From contig NZ_JASISZ010000032.1 in NCBI RefSeq assembly GCF_030063355.1, positions 17,535-81,534 on the forward strand: a stretch of DNA of 64,000 nt. Reading direction: 5' to 3'. The translations under genes and the position numbers were made by a program. The DNA is from Streptomyces sp. PH10-H1 (GTDB taxonomy: Bacteria > Actinomycetota > Actinomycetes > Streptomycetales > Streptomycetaceae). The notes below the pieces were generated by a model. The model saw nothing but the letters and a program-made list of their open reading frames with translations. It searched no databases and was not told where the DNA came from. Position 1 is the first letter of the stretch; the number at the start of each line of letters is the position of its first letter. Below, piece by piece: positions 40,400 to 49,607 of the stretch.

Positions 40400-40616
40400 A
40401 CTGCCCGCCTTTTTGCACGAATGAGCGCACGAAGTCCTCGGCGTTGGCCTCGAGTACGTCGTCGATCTCGTCCAGGATGTCGTCGACATCCTCCGAGAGC
40501 TTCTCGTGGCGCTCCTTGAGTTCGTCCGAGGTCTGCGCGTCCTGCGCGACCTCTTCGACTTCCTCTGTGGCGCGTGTCGCCTTCTGCTGTCCGCCGTCGG
40601 TGTCCTTGGTAGCCAT
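40398..40616 (-). CDS. pup: Prokaryotic ubiquitin-like protein Pup
   Basis: 72 residues from ATG 40616. It is highly acidic and largely disordered, with the ARC-binding coiled-coil region (SDELKERHEKLSEDVDDILDEIDDVLEANAEDFVRSF) and the C-terminal VQKGGQ. Ending in Gln means Dop must deamidate it to Glu before PafA can attach it. It tags proteins for proteasomal degradation. It lies directly downstream of dop and is followed by an unusually strong hairpin before prcB. Confidence 0.97.
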   Translation of the reverse strand: MATKDTDGGQQKATRATEEVEEVAQDAQTSDELKERHEKLSEDVDDILDEIDDVLEANAEDFVRSFVQKGGQ

Positions 40617-40724
40617 GACGCTCACCCCGCTCGGTTGCGTTTCCTACGTGATCAGACCCTACAAGCCGGGTCCGACATCGGCCCGGCTTCCGCTCACTTG
40701 CTTGATTCCCGGTTCTGGGGCATT

Positions 40725-42236
40725 TCAGCCGCCGGAAAGGATGCGGACCAAGTCTTCTGCCGTGCGGCAGCGGTCCAGGAGCTCTTTGACGTGGTTGCGG
40801 GTGCCGCGCAGCGGCTCCAGCGTCGGAACCCGCTGGAGGGAGTCACGGCCCGGCAGATCGAAGATGACCGAGTCCCAGGAGGCGGCGGCGACGTCATCGG
40901 CGTACTGCTCGAGGCAGCGGCCGCGGAAATAGGCGCGGGTGTCCTCAGGGGGCTTGGTACGGGCGCGCTCGACGGCGGGCTCCTCCAGGAGCCGCTGCAT
41001 GCGGCCGCGGGCCACGAGACGGTTGTAGAGGCCCTTGTCGGGCCGTACGTCGGCGTACTGGAGGTCGACGAGGTGCAGCCGCGCGGCGTCCCACTCGAGA
41101 CCGTCACGGCGCCGGTAGCCCTCGAGGAGCTCCCGTTTGGCGACCCAGTCCAGCTCGCCCGACAGGCTCATCGGGTCGTTCTCGAGCCGGTTGAGCACGT
41201 CCTCCCAGCGGCTGAGGACATCCTTGGTCTGGTCGTCCGCATCGGCGCCGAAGCGCTCCTCGATGTACTTGCGGGACAGGTCGAAGTACTCCATCTGGAG
41301 CTGTACGGCGGTGAGGGTGCGCCCGCTGCGCAGCGTGATGAGATGTTGCAGTGTGGGGTCGTGGCTGACCTGGTGCAGGGTCCGTACCGGCTGGTCGACG
41401 GCCAGGTCCACCTTGATGAAGCCGTCCTCGATCATCGACAGCACGAGTGCGGTGGTGCCGAGCTTGAGGTAGGTCGAGATCTCGGAGAGGTTGGCGTCCC
41501 CGATGATGACGTGCAGCCGCCGGTACTTCTCCGCGTCCGAGTGGGGTTCGTCGCGGGTGTTGATGATGGGGCGCTTGAGCGTGGTCTCGAGGCCGACCTC
41601 GACCTCGAAATAGTCGGCGCGCTGGCTCAGCTGGAAGCCGTGTTCCCGGCCGTCCTGGCCGATGCCGACGCGGCCGGCCCCGGTGACGACCTGGCGCGAG
41701 ACGAAGAACGGCGTCAGATGGCGCACGATGTCCGAGAAGGGGGTCTCCCGCTTCATCAGATAGTTCTCGTGGGTGCCGTAGGACGCGCCCTTGTTGTCGG
41801 TGTTGTTCTTGTACAGGTGGATGGGCTGAGCGCCGGGGAGCTGCGCGGCGCGCTCGGCGGCCTCGGCCATGATCCGCTCACCCGCCTTGTCCCACAGGAC
41901 GGCGTCGAGCGGGTTGGTGACCTCGGGTGAGGAGAATTCCGGGTGGGCGTGGTCGACGTACAGCCGTGCTCCGTTGGTGAGGATGACATTGGCCAGGCCG
42001 ATGTCCTCGTCGGTGAGCTGGCTCGAGTCCGCGGTGTCACGGGCGAGGTCGAAGCCCCGGGCGTCACGAAGCGGGTTCTCTTCCTCGAAGTCCCAGCGGG
42101 CGCGGCGCGCCCGGTGCATCGCCGCCGCGTACGCGTTGACGATCTGGGACGAGGTGAGCATGGCATTGGCGTTCGGGTGGCCGGGGACGGAGATGCCGTA
42201 CTCCGTCTCGATACCCATTACTCGCCGTACGGTCAT
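40725..42236 (-). CDS. dop: Pup deamidase/depupylase Dop
   Basis: 503 residues from ATG 42236 (MTVRRVMGIETEYGIS); an open extension further upstream lacks homology. The glutamine-synthetase-like fold is shared with PafA: GIETEYG, RLYVDHAHPEFSSPE with nucleophile Asp95, IHLYKNNTDNKGASYGTHENYL, IINTRDEPHSDAEKYRRLHVI. It deamidates the C-terminal Gln of Pup and also removes Pup from substrates. The Dop-loop region near residues 37-80 (RRARWDFEEENPLRDARGFD) distinguishes it from PafA. It is transcribed towards pup with a 108-bp gap. Confidence 0.97.
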   Translation of the reverse strand: MTVRRVMGIETEYGISVPGHPNANAMLTSSQIVNAYAAAMHRARRARWDFEEENPLRDARGFDLARDTADSSQLTDEDIGLANVILTNGARLYVDHAHPEFSSPEVTNPLDAVLWDKAGERIMAEAAERAAQLPGAQPIHLYKNNTDNKGASYGTHENYLMKRETPFSDIVRHLTPFFVSRQVVTGAGRVGIGQDGREHGFQLSQRADYFEVEVGLETTLKRPIINTRDEPHSDAEKYRRLHVIIGDANLSEISTYLKLGTTALVLSMIEDGFIKVDLAVDQPVRTLHQVSHDPTLQHLITLRSGRTLTAVQLQMEYFDLSRKYIEERFGADADDQTKDVLSRWEDVLNRLENDPMSLSGELDWVAKRELLEGYRRRDGLEWDAARLHLVDLQYADVRPDKGLYNRLVARGRMQRLLEEPAVERARTKPPEDTRAYFRGRCLEQYADDVAAASWDSVIFDLPGRDSLQRVPTLEPLRGTRNHVKELLDRCRTAEDLVRILSGG

Positions 42237-42429
42237 GCGGCCCTCCTTGCCCGGCGCCGCCCCGTGCTGGGGCTGACGCTCAAGTACCGCTGCGCATATG
42301 GCCCGAGTGCGACTGCTGATCCCTGAGCCGCACTGCAAGGCGCGGTACGGAAGAGCCTAGAACGCGATGGCGGCGGTGGGGAGATCATTTCACTCATTAC
42401 TCCGGTCCTGCCTGACCTGTGGACAAACA

Positions 42430-42470
42430 CTCCGGCTGCGGGTACCCGGTCGGGGCGCCCGCAGCCGGAG
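42430..42470 (-). terminator. Hairpin terminator after arc
   Basis: CTCCGGCTGCGGG pairs perfectly with CCCGCAGCCGGAG (13 bp, 15-nt loop), 8 bp past the arc stop codon. The 240-bp region between arc and dop therefore likely holds the dop promoter on its left side. Confidence 0.75.
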
Positions 42471-42478
42471 AGGTTGCT

Positions 42479-44245
42479 TTACAGGTACTGCCCGGTGTTG
42501 GCGACAGTGTCGATGGAGCGGCCGGTATCCGCGCCCTGCTTCCCGGTGACGAGGGTGCGGATGAACACGATCCGTTCGCCCTTCTTGCCGGAGATCCGGG
42601 CCCAGTCGTCGGGGTTGGTGGTGTTGGGCAGGTCCTCGTTCTCCTTGAACTCGTCGACACACGCGGCGAGCAGGTGGGCGACGCGAAGACCGCGCTGGTT
42701 GTGTTCGAGGAAGGCCTTGATCGCCATCTTCTTGGCCCGGTCCACGATGTTCTGGATCATCGCTCCGGAGTTGAAGTCCTTGAAGTACAGGACCTCCTTG
42801 TCACCGTTGGCGTAGGTGACCTCCAGGAAGCGGTTCTCCTCCGTTTCGGTGTACATCCGCTCGACGACGGCCTGGATCATGGCCTCGACGGTGCCGGCCT
42901 TCGATCCGCCGTGTTCCGACAGGTCCTCGCTGTTGAGCGGGAGTGTGGGAACGAGGTACTTCGAGAAGATGTCCTTGGCCGCCTCGGCGTCCGGCCGCTC
43001 GATCTTGATCTTGACGTCCAGACGGCCGGGCCGCAGGATCGCCGGGTCGATCATGTCCTCGCGGTTGGAGGCGCCGATGACGATGACGTTCTCCAGGCCT
43101 TCCACTCCGTCGATCTCGGCGAGCAGCTGGGGGACGATGGTGTTCTCCACGTCCGAGCTGACACCGGATCCGCGGGTGCGGAAGAGGGATTCCATCTCGT
43201 CGAAGAAGACGATGACGGGGGTGCCCTCGCTCGCCTTCTCCCTGGCTCGCTGGAAGACCAGGCGGATCTGACGCTCGGTCTCGCCGACGTACTTGTTGAG
43301 CAGCTCCGGACCCTTGATGTTCAGGAAGTAGCTCTTCCCCTGCGGCTGTCCCGTGACTTCGGCGACCTTCTTGGCAAGGGAGTTGGCGACTGCCTTGGCG
43401 ATGAGGGTCTTTCCGCAGCCGGGGGGGCCGTAGAGCAGTACGCCCTTGGGCGGGCGCAGCTCGTACTCCTTGAACAGGTCCGCGTGCAGATAGGGCAGTT
43501 CGACCGCGTCGCGGATCTGCTCGATCTGACCGGCGAGGCCGCCGATCTGCTGGTAGTCGATGTCGGGGACCTCCTCGAGGACGAGGTCTTCGACCTCGCT
43601 CTTGGGGACCCTTTCGTATACGTAGCCGGAGCGGGGCTCCAGCAGGAGTGCGTCGCCTACGCGGAGAGCGCCGTCCAGGAGTGGCTCGGCGAGCCACACC
43701 ACCCTCTCCTCGTCGGTGTGTCCGACGACCAGGGCTCGTTCGCCGTCCTCAAGGATCTCCTTGAGGGTGACGATGTCGCCGACGCGCTCGTACTTCATGG
43801 CCTCGACCACGTTGAGCGCTTCATTGAGCATGAGTTCCTGACCTCGCCGGAGGTCTTCAAGTTCGACGGAGGGGCTGACGTTCACCCGCAGCTTTCGGCC
43901 GCCGGTGAAGATGTCCGCCGTTCCGTCCTCGTTCGCCTGCAGAAAGACGCCGAAACCGGCAGGAGGCTGCGCGAGCCTGTCCACTTCTTCCTTGAGGGCC
44001 ACGATCTGGTCGCGGGCCTCGCGGAGAGTGTTCGCGAACCGCTCATTCTGAGCGGACACGCCTGCCAGGTTGGTCTGCAGCTCGACGATCCGCTCTTCGA
44101 GAATCCTCGTGTGACGCGGAGAGTCGGCGAGCTTACGTCGCAGGACGGCGATTTCCTGCTCAAGAAAGGCGACCTGGCTCGTGGTGTCATCTGAACCACG
44201 AGCGGGTCGGCCGCCACGGGTGATGTCGTCGTCGTGGGCCGCCAC
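42479..44245 (-). CDS. arc: Proteasome-associated AAA+ ATPase ARC (Mpa)
   Basis: 588 residues from GTG 44245, chosen because AGGAGGTGA sits six bases upstream and homologues begin AAHDDD; other in-frame starts lie at 44254 and 44263. An N-terminal coiled coil (about 24-92) binds Pup, followed by OB-type interdomain (about 95-215) and the AAA+ domain with Walker A GPPGCGKT (273-280), Walker B VIVFFDE (344-350) and SRH near GASNREDMIDPAILRPGR. The C terminus GQYL is the proteasome-docking motif. It unfolds pupylated proteins and feeds them to PrcAB. The gene is divergent from a ferredoxin gene. Confidence 0.97.
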   Translation of the reverse strand: MAAHDDDITRGGRPARGSDDTTSQVAFLEQEIAVLRRKLADSPRHTRILEERIVELQTNLAGVSAQNERFANTLREARDQIVALKEEVDRLAQPPAGFGVFLQANEDGTADIFTGGRKLRVNVSPSVELEDLRRGQELMLNEALNVVEAMKYERVGDIVTLKEILEDGERALVVGHTDEERVVWLAEPLLDGALRVGDALLLEPRSGYVYERVPKSEVEDLVLEEVPDIDYQQIGGLAGQIEQIRDAVELPYLHADLFKEYELRPPKGVLLYGPPGCGKTLIAKAVANSLAKKVAEVTGQPQGKSYFLNIKGPELLNKYVGETERQIRLVFQRAREKASEGTPVIVFFDEMESLFRTRGSGVSSDVENTIVPQLLAEIDGVEGLENVIVIGASNREDMIDPAILRPGRLDVKIKIERPDAEAAKDIFSKYLVPTLPLNSEDLSEHGGSKAGTVEAMIQAVVERMYTETEENRFLEVTYANGDKEVLYFKDFNSGAMIQNIVDRAKKMAIKAFLEHNQRGLRVAHLLAACVDEFKENEDLPNTTNPDDWARISGKKGERIVFIRTLVTGKQGADTGRSIDTVANTGQYL

Positions 44246-44497
44246 GGTCCTCACCTCCTCCAAGGGGAGCTGGACGTTTCCAGACCCTACCTGGGCCGGT
44301 GGGGGTTGAAACCCCTAGATCACAAAGACGGTCGGGGTGTGTCCGATCTTCACCCTTGCGTACGTCCTCACGCCAGGGAGATACCCACGGATCAACATCG
44401 GAAAGCGGCCGGTTGTATCGTCGGTTCGGTCAACACCCGTCAGGGACTGTTGCGGTCCGTGTACGGACCGATCCATGAACAGCAGGCGAGGTATCCC

Positions 44498-44797
44498 GTG
44501 AGCAACGTGTCCGAGGCCGACGCGGAAGAGATGGAAGTCTGGATCGACCAGGACTTGTGCACCGGGGACGGCATCTGTGTGCAGTATGCGCCCGAGGTGT
44601 TCGAGCTCGACATCGACGGGCTCGCCTACGTCAAGGGCAACGATGACGAGCTGCGGCAGTCACCGGGTGCGACCGCTCCGGTTCCGCTGACCCTGCTGAC
44701 CGATGTGGTGGATTCGGCCAAGGAGTGCCCCGGCGACTGCATCCATGTACGCCGCGTCACCGACCGGGTCGAGGTGTTCGGCCCCGACGCCGGGTGA
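44498..44797 (+). CDS. Ferredoxin, probably 3Fe-4S
   Basis: 99 residues from GTG 44498 with GAGG upstream. Cys ligands are in DLCTGDGICVQYAPEVF and AKECPGDC, the three-Cys pattern (C-x5-C and C-P) of single-cluster 3Fe-4S ferredoxins, with an extra Cys two residues after the last ligand region. These small proteins donate electrons to P450s. It stands alone, divergent from arc, across 252 bp. It is the only ferredoxin gene seen in the window, so it is a candidate donor for the P450s at 14.9-17.4 kb, although they are far away. Confidence 0.88.
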   Translation: MSNVSEADAEEMEVWIDQDLCTGDGICVQYAPEVFELDIDGLAYVKGNDDELRQSPGATAPVPLTLLTDVVDSAKECPGDCIHVRRVTDRVEVFGPDAG

Positions 44798-44801
44798 CCG
44801 G

Positions 44802-45401
44802 TCAGATACCGTTCGCCAGCGCGCCCGGCGTGGCGTAGTAGCGGCCCGCCCGCCACTGCCAGGTGTAGGTGCGCTTCTGGTCGGGGCAGCAGCGGGGTGT
44901 GGCGTCGCTCGAGAACCCGAGCACGGTCGCCCTGACGATGCGGCCCTGGAGCCCGAAACCCGTGATGCTGCGCTGCTCCGCGGGATCGACCAGCGTGGCC
45001 ACGACGCGCGGCGCGCTGCCTGGCGCCGCGCCCGGCGCCAGGACGTAGACCCCGCTGGGCGGGGTGCCGGCCTCAGCGTGACAGCGCACGACGACGACCG
45101 TCTCGGGCCGGCCGTCCCGGTCCAGATCCCCCGAGACGCTGCTGACGACGTCCACGGGCGCTCCCGCACAGTCGAGTGGGTACTTGGCCGCCCTGGGGTC
45201 GGGGGCGGCCTGCGTGGTGACGTCTGAGCCGTGCGAGGAGGCATCGGCGGGCTGGACCAGGGCCCCGGCGCCGATGACCGCGCCGACCAGCGCGGCGGTG
45301 GAGATCCAGTGCGCCGTGCGGGCTCGGGTATGCGGAAGGGCCGGTCCTGCGGAGGGCTGCACTCGCCTGGCTCCTGGGGAGTTCGAGGGGGTGGCCAGCA
45401 T
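44802..45401 (-). CDS. Secreted or membrane-anchored protein, unknown function
   Basis: 199 residues from ATG 45401 (an in-frame GTG at 45416 is also possible). A basic N-terminus is followed by one hydrophobic segment (HWISTAALVGAVIGAGALVQPADA) that ends in a possible signal-peptidase site. The remaining 145 residues form a small domain with DLDRDGRPETVVVVRC, reminiscent of VCBS/FG-GAP calcium-loop repeats, and Cys in DCAG, VRCH and CCPD that could form disulfides. A similar arrangement next to the ferredoxin occurs in other Streptomyces as I recall. The role is unknown. It ends 5 bp from the convergent ferredoxin stop. Confidence 0.7.
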   Translation of the reverse strand: MLATPSNSPGARRVQPSAGPALPHTRARTAHWISTAALVGAVIGAGALVQPADASSHGSDVTTQAAPDPRAAKYPLDCAGAPVDVVSSVSGDLDRDGRPETVVVVRCHAEAGTPPSGVYVLAPGAAPGSAPRVVATLVDPAEQRSITGFGLQGRIVRATVLGFSSDATPRCCPDQKRTYTWQWRAGRYYATPGALANGI

Positions 45402-45493
45402 GGTGCCATACGTCACACTCGGGCGGAACAGCCGGGTCCGGAGGGAGAACCGGGTCGGCGGGGAATCGGCGAATCGGCGGGGAAACCGGAAAA

Positions 45494-45539
45494 GGCGCTG
45501 TCGTCGGATGCCCCAGCGGGGGAATCCGGCGACAGCGCC
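45494..45539 (-). terminator. Hairpin terminator after trmI
   Basis: GGCGCTGTCGTCGGAT pairs with ATCCGGCGACAGCGCC (15 of 16) around a 14-nt loop, 21 bp past the trmI stop. Confidence 0.7.
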
Positions 45540-45560
45540 TTCACCTGGGCGTGCCCGGTG

Positions 45561-46547
45561 CTACTCGGTCGGCTCGGGTGCCTCGGCGACCTCGGCCGTC
45601 TCGGCCGCTTCGGGCGTTTCTGCCGTCACGGACGGGTCGGCGGCCGCGCGGGTGCCCCCGCTTTCGCTGCCGGGTCCGGTGTAGTCGTCGCCGTACGAGC
45701 CCTTGGAGGGGCGGCGGCGGCGCAGCGGCGGCTCCACGCCGTCGGCGAGCCGACGAGCGGTGAGCAGGAAACCGGTGTGGCCGATCATGCGGTGGTCGGG
45801 ACGTACCGCGAGGCCCTCGACGTGCCAGTTGCGGACCATGGTCTCCCAGGCCGCCGGCTCATTGAAGGTGCCGTGCTCACGGATCGCCTCGACGGTGCGG
45901 GCCATCTGCGTGGTGGTGGCGACGTAGCAGCACAGGATGCCACCGGGGACGAGGGCCTTGGAGACGGCGTCGAGGCATTCCCAGGGGGCGAGCATGTCCA
46001 GGATGACGCGGTCGACATCGGTGTCGGACAGATTGTCCTGGAGGTCGCCGACGGTCAGCGTCCAAGCGGGGTGTTCCCCGCCGAAGTAGCGCTGGACGTT
46101 CTGGGTGGCGATCTCCGCGAAGTCGGCGCGGCGCTCGTAGGAATGCAGCATGCCCTGGTCGCCGACGGCACGCAGCAGGAAGCTGCTGAGCGAGCCTGAG
46201 CCGACTCCGGCCTCGACGACACGGGCGCCGGGGAAGATATCGGCCATCGACAGGATCTGCCCCGCGTCCTTGGGGTAGACCACCGCGGCTCCGCGTGGCA
46301 TGGACAGGACATAGTCGGGGAGCAGGGGGCGCAGCGCCAAGTAGGCGACGTTCCCCGTGGTACGGACAACACTTCCTTCAGGAGCACCGATCAACTCGTC
46401 GTGCGAGAACGCACCCTTGTGGGTGTGGAACTGCTTCCCGGCTTCGAGCGTGAAGGTGTAGTGGCGTCCCTTGGGGTCGGTGAGCTGGACCTGGTCCCCG
46501 ACTTGGAATGGGCCGCGACGGCGGGCGGCACCGGTCGGTTCGGACAT
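45561..46547 (-). CDS. trmI: tRNA (adenine-58-N1)-methyltransferase TrmI
   Basis: 328 residues. The N-terminal beta domain (GDQVQLTDPKGRHYTFTLEAGKQFHTHKG) is typical of TrmI, followed by the Rossmann SAM-binding domain with motif I VVEAGVGSGSLSSFLL and VDRVILDMLAPWECLD. It methylates A58 of tRNA T-loops as a tetramer. The last 55 residues are a low-complexity Pro/Glu/Ala tail (VTAETPEAAETAEVAEAPEP) not needed for the fold. Mycobacteria also have trmI close to the proteasome genes and a RecB-like exonuclease. Confidence 0.95.
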   Translation of the reverse strand: MSEPTGAARRRGPFQVGDQVQLTDPKGRHYTFTLEAGKQFHTHKGAFSHDELIGAPEGSVVRTTGNVAYLALRPLLPDYVLSMPRGAAVVYPKDAGQILSMADIFPGARVVEAGVGSGSLSSFLLRAVGDQGMLHSYERRADFAEIATQNVQRYFGGEHPAWTLTVGDLQDNLSDTDVDRVILDMLAPWECLDAVSKALVPGGILCCYVATTTQMARTVEAIREHGTFNEPAAWETMVRNWHVEGLAVRPDHRMIGHTGFLLTARRLADGVEPPLRRRRPSKGSYGDDYTGPGSESGGTRAAADPSVTAETPEAAETAEVAEAPEPTE

Positions 46548-46660
46548 GTGAACAGCCTAGCTGGCTTTTTTTGGGCTCGGTTCGCCTCCGCGGTGGGCCG
46601 GACCTCGCGGACCGGGCCCCCGACACGGCCGGCCTGGCCGCAACGCCTGGGGATCAGCCC

Positions 46661-47875
46661 TCAGGAAGCCGGCCGGGCCATCGCCGCCAGGAAGGCCTTC
46701 TCCACGTCGGCCGTCGAAAGTACGCCGTAGATCTCGCCCGTCGGCTCGACGACGAGGTATTCGGTCGACGGGGTCGCGCGCAGTGTGTCCAGCAGGTCCT
46801 CGCCGGAGAGCTCCGTGGAGACCCTCATGCCCGGCTTGAGGTCCTGGGCCAGGCCGCTGACCGCGACCCAGGGGCGGCGGTGTTCCGGGATGCCGACTAT
46901 GGCGGCCTCGCGGACGACCGCGGTGGGGTCTCCGTGACCGTCCACGACGACCAGGGCGCGGGCGCCGGCCTCGTTGGCGCGCCGTAGTGCCTCGGACAGC
47001 GGGGTGTCGGAGCTGACGGGCACCGCGCGCCGGGTGAGGGTGCGGGCGCGCAGGTCGGGGAGGCGTTCGCGCAGCCGGGCCATGCGCAGACTGTTTCCGG
47101 CGCCGGTCCAGATGATTGCGGCGAGGATGGCGGCGAGCAGGGCGTCGGTGAGCGAGTCGAAGCCGCTGCTGCCGGCCGTGTTGTTGTACGTCAGCACCGG
47201 CAGGCCGAGGACGGCGATGGCGAGCGCGCGGCCGGTCCAGGCGGCGGCGACGGTGCCGCTCATGGGCTTGCCGGTGATCTTCCATACGACGGCACGGAGC
47301 ATGCGTCCGCCGTCCAGCGGGAGGCCGGGCAGCAGGTTGAACACGGCGACGATCAGGTTGCTGATCATGAGGCCGGCGAGGAGCACCCCGGGGACCGTGC
47401 CGGGCTCCACGGCCTTCATGCCGCCGTAGAAGACTCCGGCCAGCACCAGGGAGAGCAGCGGGCCGACGAAGGCGAGGACGAACTCCCGGCCGGGGGTGTC
47501 GGACTCCTTCTCGATCTCCGAGACGCCGCCGAAGAACTGCAGCTGGATGCGGCGCACGGGAAGCTTGAAGCGCAGGGCGGCGACGGTGTGCGCGAGTTCG
47601 TGGATGAGGACCGAGGCGTAGAACGCGACGGCGAAGAACAGCGAGACGAGGTAGCGGACCGCGCCGAGCTCGGGCAGGACCTTGTCGAGCTGGCCGCCGA
47701 AGACCCAGGTGATGAGGGCGGCGACGAGGAACCAGCTGGGGGCGACGTAGACGGGCACACCGAAGATGCGGCCCATGAGGAAGCCGCCGCCGGCCTCGCG
47801 CGGGCTCTTCTTGCGACCGTTCCCCGGCTGCTGGGCTTGCGTCTCCTGGGACGGCGGCTGCCCGCTCTCGCTCAC
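46661..47875 (-). CDS. Site-2 protease (M50) with C-terminal CBS domains
   Basis: 404 residues from GTG 47875 (GAGGGGAACC upstream; a longer start at 47911 is possible). Membrane helices surround the zinc motif HELAHT (HExxH) and the third ligand motif NLLPGLPLDGGR. Two CBS modules (about 265-400) follow on the cytoplasmic side. This is the SpoIVFB/Rip3-like group of intramembrane proteases, which release membrane-bound anti-sigma factors or similar proteins; CBS domains may sense nucleotides. It is separated from trmI by 113 bp and divergent from the nuclease gene. Confidence 0.93.
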   Translation of the reverse strand: MSESGQPPSQETQAQQPGNGRKKSPREAGGGFLMGRIFGVPVYVAPSWFLVAALITWVFGGQLDKVLPELGAVRYLVSLFFAVAFYASVLIHELAHTVAALRFKLPVRRIQLQFFGGVSEIEKESDTPGREFVLAFVGPLLSLVLAGVFYGGMKAVEPGTVPGVLLAGLMISNLIVAVFNLLPGLPLDGGRMLRAVVWKITGKPMSGTVAAAWTGRALAIAVLGLPVLTYNNTAGSSGFDSLTDALLAAILAAIIWTGAGNSLRMARLRERLPDLRARTLTRRAVPVSSDTPLSEALRRANEAGARALVVVDGHGDPTAVVREAAIVGIPEHRRPWVAVSGLAQDLKPGMRVSTELSGEDLLDTLRATPSTEYLVVEPTGEIYGVLSTADVEKAFLAAMARPAS

Positions 47876-48013
47876 TGGTTCCCCTCGTTCATGTGTGAAC
47901 CCTCGTACCAACCATGTTGATCATGCAATGCGAGGGGCTCTGCCGTCGATGGTATTGCCAGCTGGTCCGCGGCCGACACCGACTGTCGGCGGGACGCCGT
48001 AAGGTCGTCTGCC

Positions 48014-48874
48014 ATGGGCACCAGCACCTCAGACATCCCTCCCCGGCCACCGTCGTCACTCTCCCCGTCGCGGGCGTCGGACTTCATGCGGTGTCCGCTG
48101 CTCTACCGGCTTCGGGTGATCGACAAGCTGCCGGAGAAGCCGAGCGAGGCCGCCACCCGCGGCACCGTGGTGCACGCGGTGCTCGAGCGGCTCTTCGACT
48201 CCCCGGCGGCCGAGCGCACCGCGGACCGCGCCCGGTCGATGGTGCCGGGCGAGTGGGAGAAGCTGCTGGCCGCCCGGCCCGAGCTGGCCGCGCTCTTCGA
48301 GGTGGCGGACGGACCGGCCCTCACGCAGTGGCTGGAGAGCGCGGAGCGGCTCGTCGACCGCTGGTTCACCCTGGAGGACCCGACACGGCTGGAGCCCGCG
48401 GAGCGGGAGCTGTACGTGGAGACGGTGCTGGACTCGGGGCTGACGCTGCGCGGGTACATCGACCGGCTCGATGTGGCGCCGACGGGTGATCTGCGGGTGG
48501 TCGACTACAAGACGGGCAAGGCACCCCGCCCCGAGTACGCCGACGAGGCGCTGTTCCAGATGAAGTTCTACGCGCTGGTGCTGTGGCGGCTGCGCGGAGT
48601 GGTGCCGCGCCGGCTGCAGCTGGTCTATCTGGGCAGCGGCGACGTGATCATGTACGACCCGGCCGAGTCGGACCTGCAAAGCGTGGAGCGCAAGCTGCTG
48701 GCGCTGTGGGAGGCGATCCGGGAGGCCACGGTGACCGGTGAGTGGCTGCCGCGGCGCACGAAGCTGTGCGGCTGGTGCGACCACCAGGCGGTCTGTCCGG
48801 AGTTCGGGGGCACTCCCCCGCCCTATCCGCTGCCGCTCCCCGGCCCCGCGCCGTCCGGGGACGACCGCGTCTAG
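48014..48874 (+). CDS. RecB-family PD-(D/E)XK exonuclease with 4Fe-4S cluster motif
   Basis: 286 residues. The nuclease motifs are GTVVHAVLERLF, LRGYIDRLDVAPTGDLRVVDYKTGKAPRP with the catalytic Asp and Lys, and FQMKFYALVL. Cys residues in FMRCPLLY and in the C-terminal LCGWCDHQAVCPEF give the four-Cys pattern of the AddB/Cas4-type iron-sulfur nucleases. It is probably a DNA exonuclease in repair. A homologue neighbours trmI in mycobacteria. It starts 138 bp from the divergent site-2 protease gene. Confidence 0.93.
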   Translation: MGTSTSDIPPRPPSSLSPSRASDFMRCPLLYRLRVIDKLPEKPSEAATRGTVVHAVLERLFDSPAAERTADRARSMVPGEWEKLLAARPELAALFEVADGPALTQWLESAERLVDRWFTLEDPTRLEPAERELYVETVLDSGLTLRGYIDRLDVAPTGDLRVVDYKTGKAPRPEYADEALFQMKFYALVLWRLRGVVPRRLQLVYLGSGDVIMYDPAESDLQSVERKLLALWEAIREATVTGEWLPRRTKLCGWCDHQAVCPEFGGTPPPYPLPLPGPAPSGDDRV

Positions 48875-48913
48875 GCAACAATGGGGCCGTCCGGCGATGA
48901 CGAGGGAGATCTT

Positions 48914-49585
48914 GTGGCGATTCGCGTCCTTCTGGTGGACGACCAGCCGCTGCTGCGTACCGGCTTCCGGATGATTCTGGAGGCCGAGCCGGACCTTGCC
49001 GTGATCGGTGAGGCCGGGGACGGCCAGCAGGCTCTGGACCAGGTGCGGGCCCTGCAGCCCGATGTGGTGCTGATGGACATCCGGATGCCGCGGATGGACG
49101 GTGTCGAGGCGACCCGGCAGATCACCGGCCCCGGGCGGGACGGGCCGGCCAAGGTCCTGGTGCTGACCACCTTCGACCTGGACGAGTACGTGGTCGAGGC
49201 GCTGCGCGCCGGTGCCAGCGGCTTTCTGCTCAAGGACGCGCCGGCCGCCGAGCTGGTGCAGGCGATCCGGGTGGTCGCGGCAGGCGAGGCCATGCTCGCG
49301 CCCAGCATCACCCGCCGGCTCCTCGACAAGTACGCGGAACGGCTGCCCTCCGGTGAGGAGTCCGTGCCGCAGCCACTGCACACCCTCACCGAGCGAGAGG
49401 TCGAGGTCCTGAAACTGGTCGCCCGCGGCCTGTCGAACGCGGAGATCGCGGCCGAGCTGTTCGTCAGCGAGACGACGGTGAAGACGCATGTCGGGCATGT
49501 GCTGACCAAGCTGGGCCTGCGCGACCGTGTCCAGGCGGCGGTGTACGCGTACGAGAGCGGGCTGGTGCGCCCCGGCGCGGGCTGA
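48914..49585 (+). CDS. NarL/FixJ-family response regulator
   Basis: 223 residues from GTG 48914 (GAGGGA upstream; the 33-bp longer frame has no homology). The receiver domain has DD at 9-10, phosphoacceptor Asp55 in VVLMDIRMP, Thr in LVLTTFD and Lys in FLLKDA. The C-terminal LuxR helix-turn-helix spans about 155-215 (LTEREVEVLKLVARGLSNAEIA, SETTVKTHVGHVLTKLGL). It is an orphan here: no histidine kinase lies within the window. It is convergent with the FchA/FolD composite gene. Confidence 0.95.
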   Translation: MAIRVLLVDDQPLLRTGFRMILEAEPDLAVIGEAGDGQQALDQVRALQPDVVLMDIRMPRMDGVEATRQITGPGRDGPAKVLVLTTFDLDEYVVEALRAGASGFLLKDAPAAELVQAIRVVAAGEAMLAPSITRRLLDKYAERLPSGEESVPQPLHTLTEREVEVLKLVARGLSNAEIAAELFVSETTVKTHVGHVLTKLGLRDRVQAAVYAYESGLVRPGAG

Positions 49586-49607
49586 GGCAGCGCGGCTGTC
49601 CCGACGG

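Noticed and set aside
42237..42429. Region between dop and the arc terminator as a small RNA gene
   Set aside because: No stable secondary structure other than the arc terminator is visible; it most likely contains only the dop promoter.
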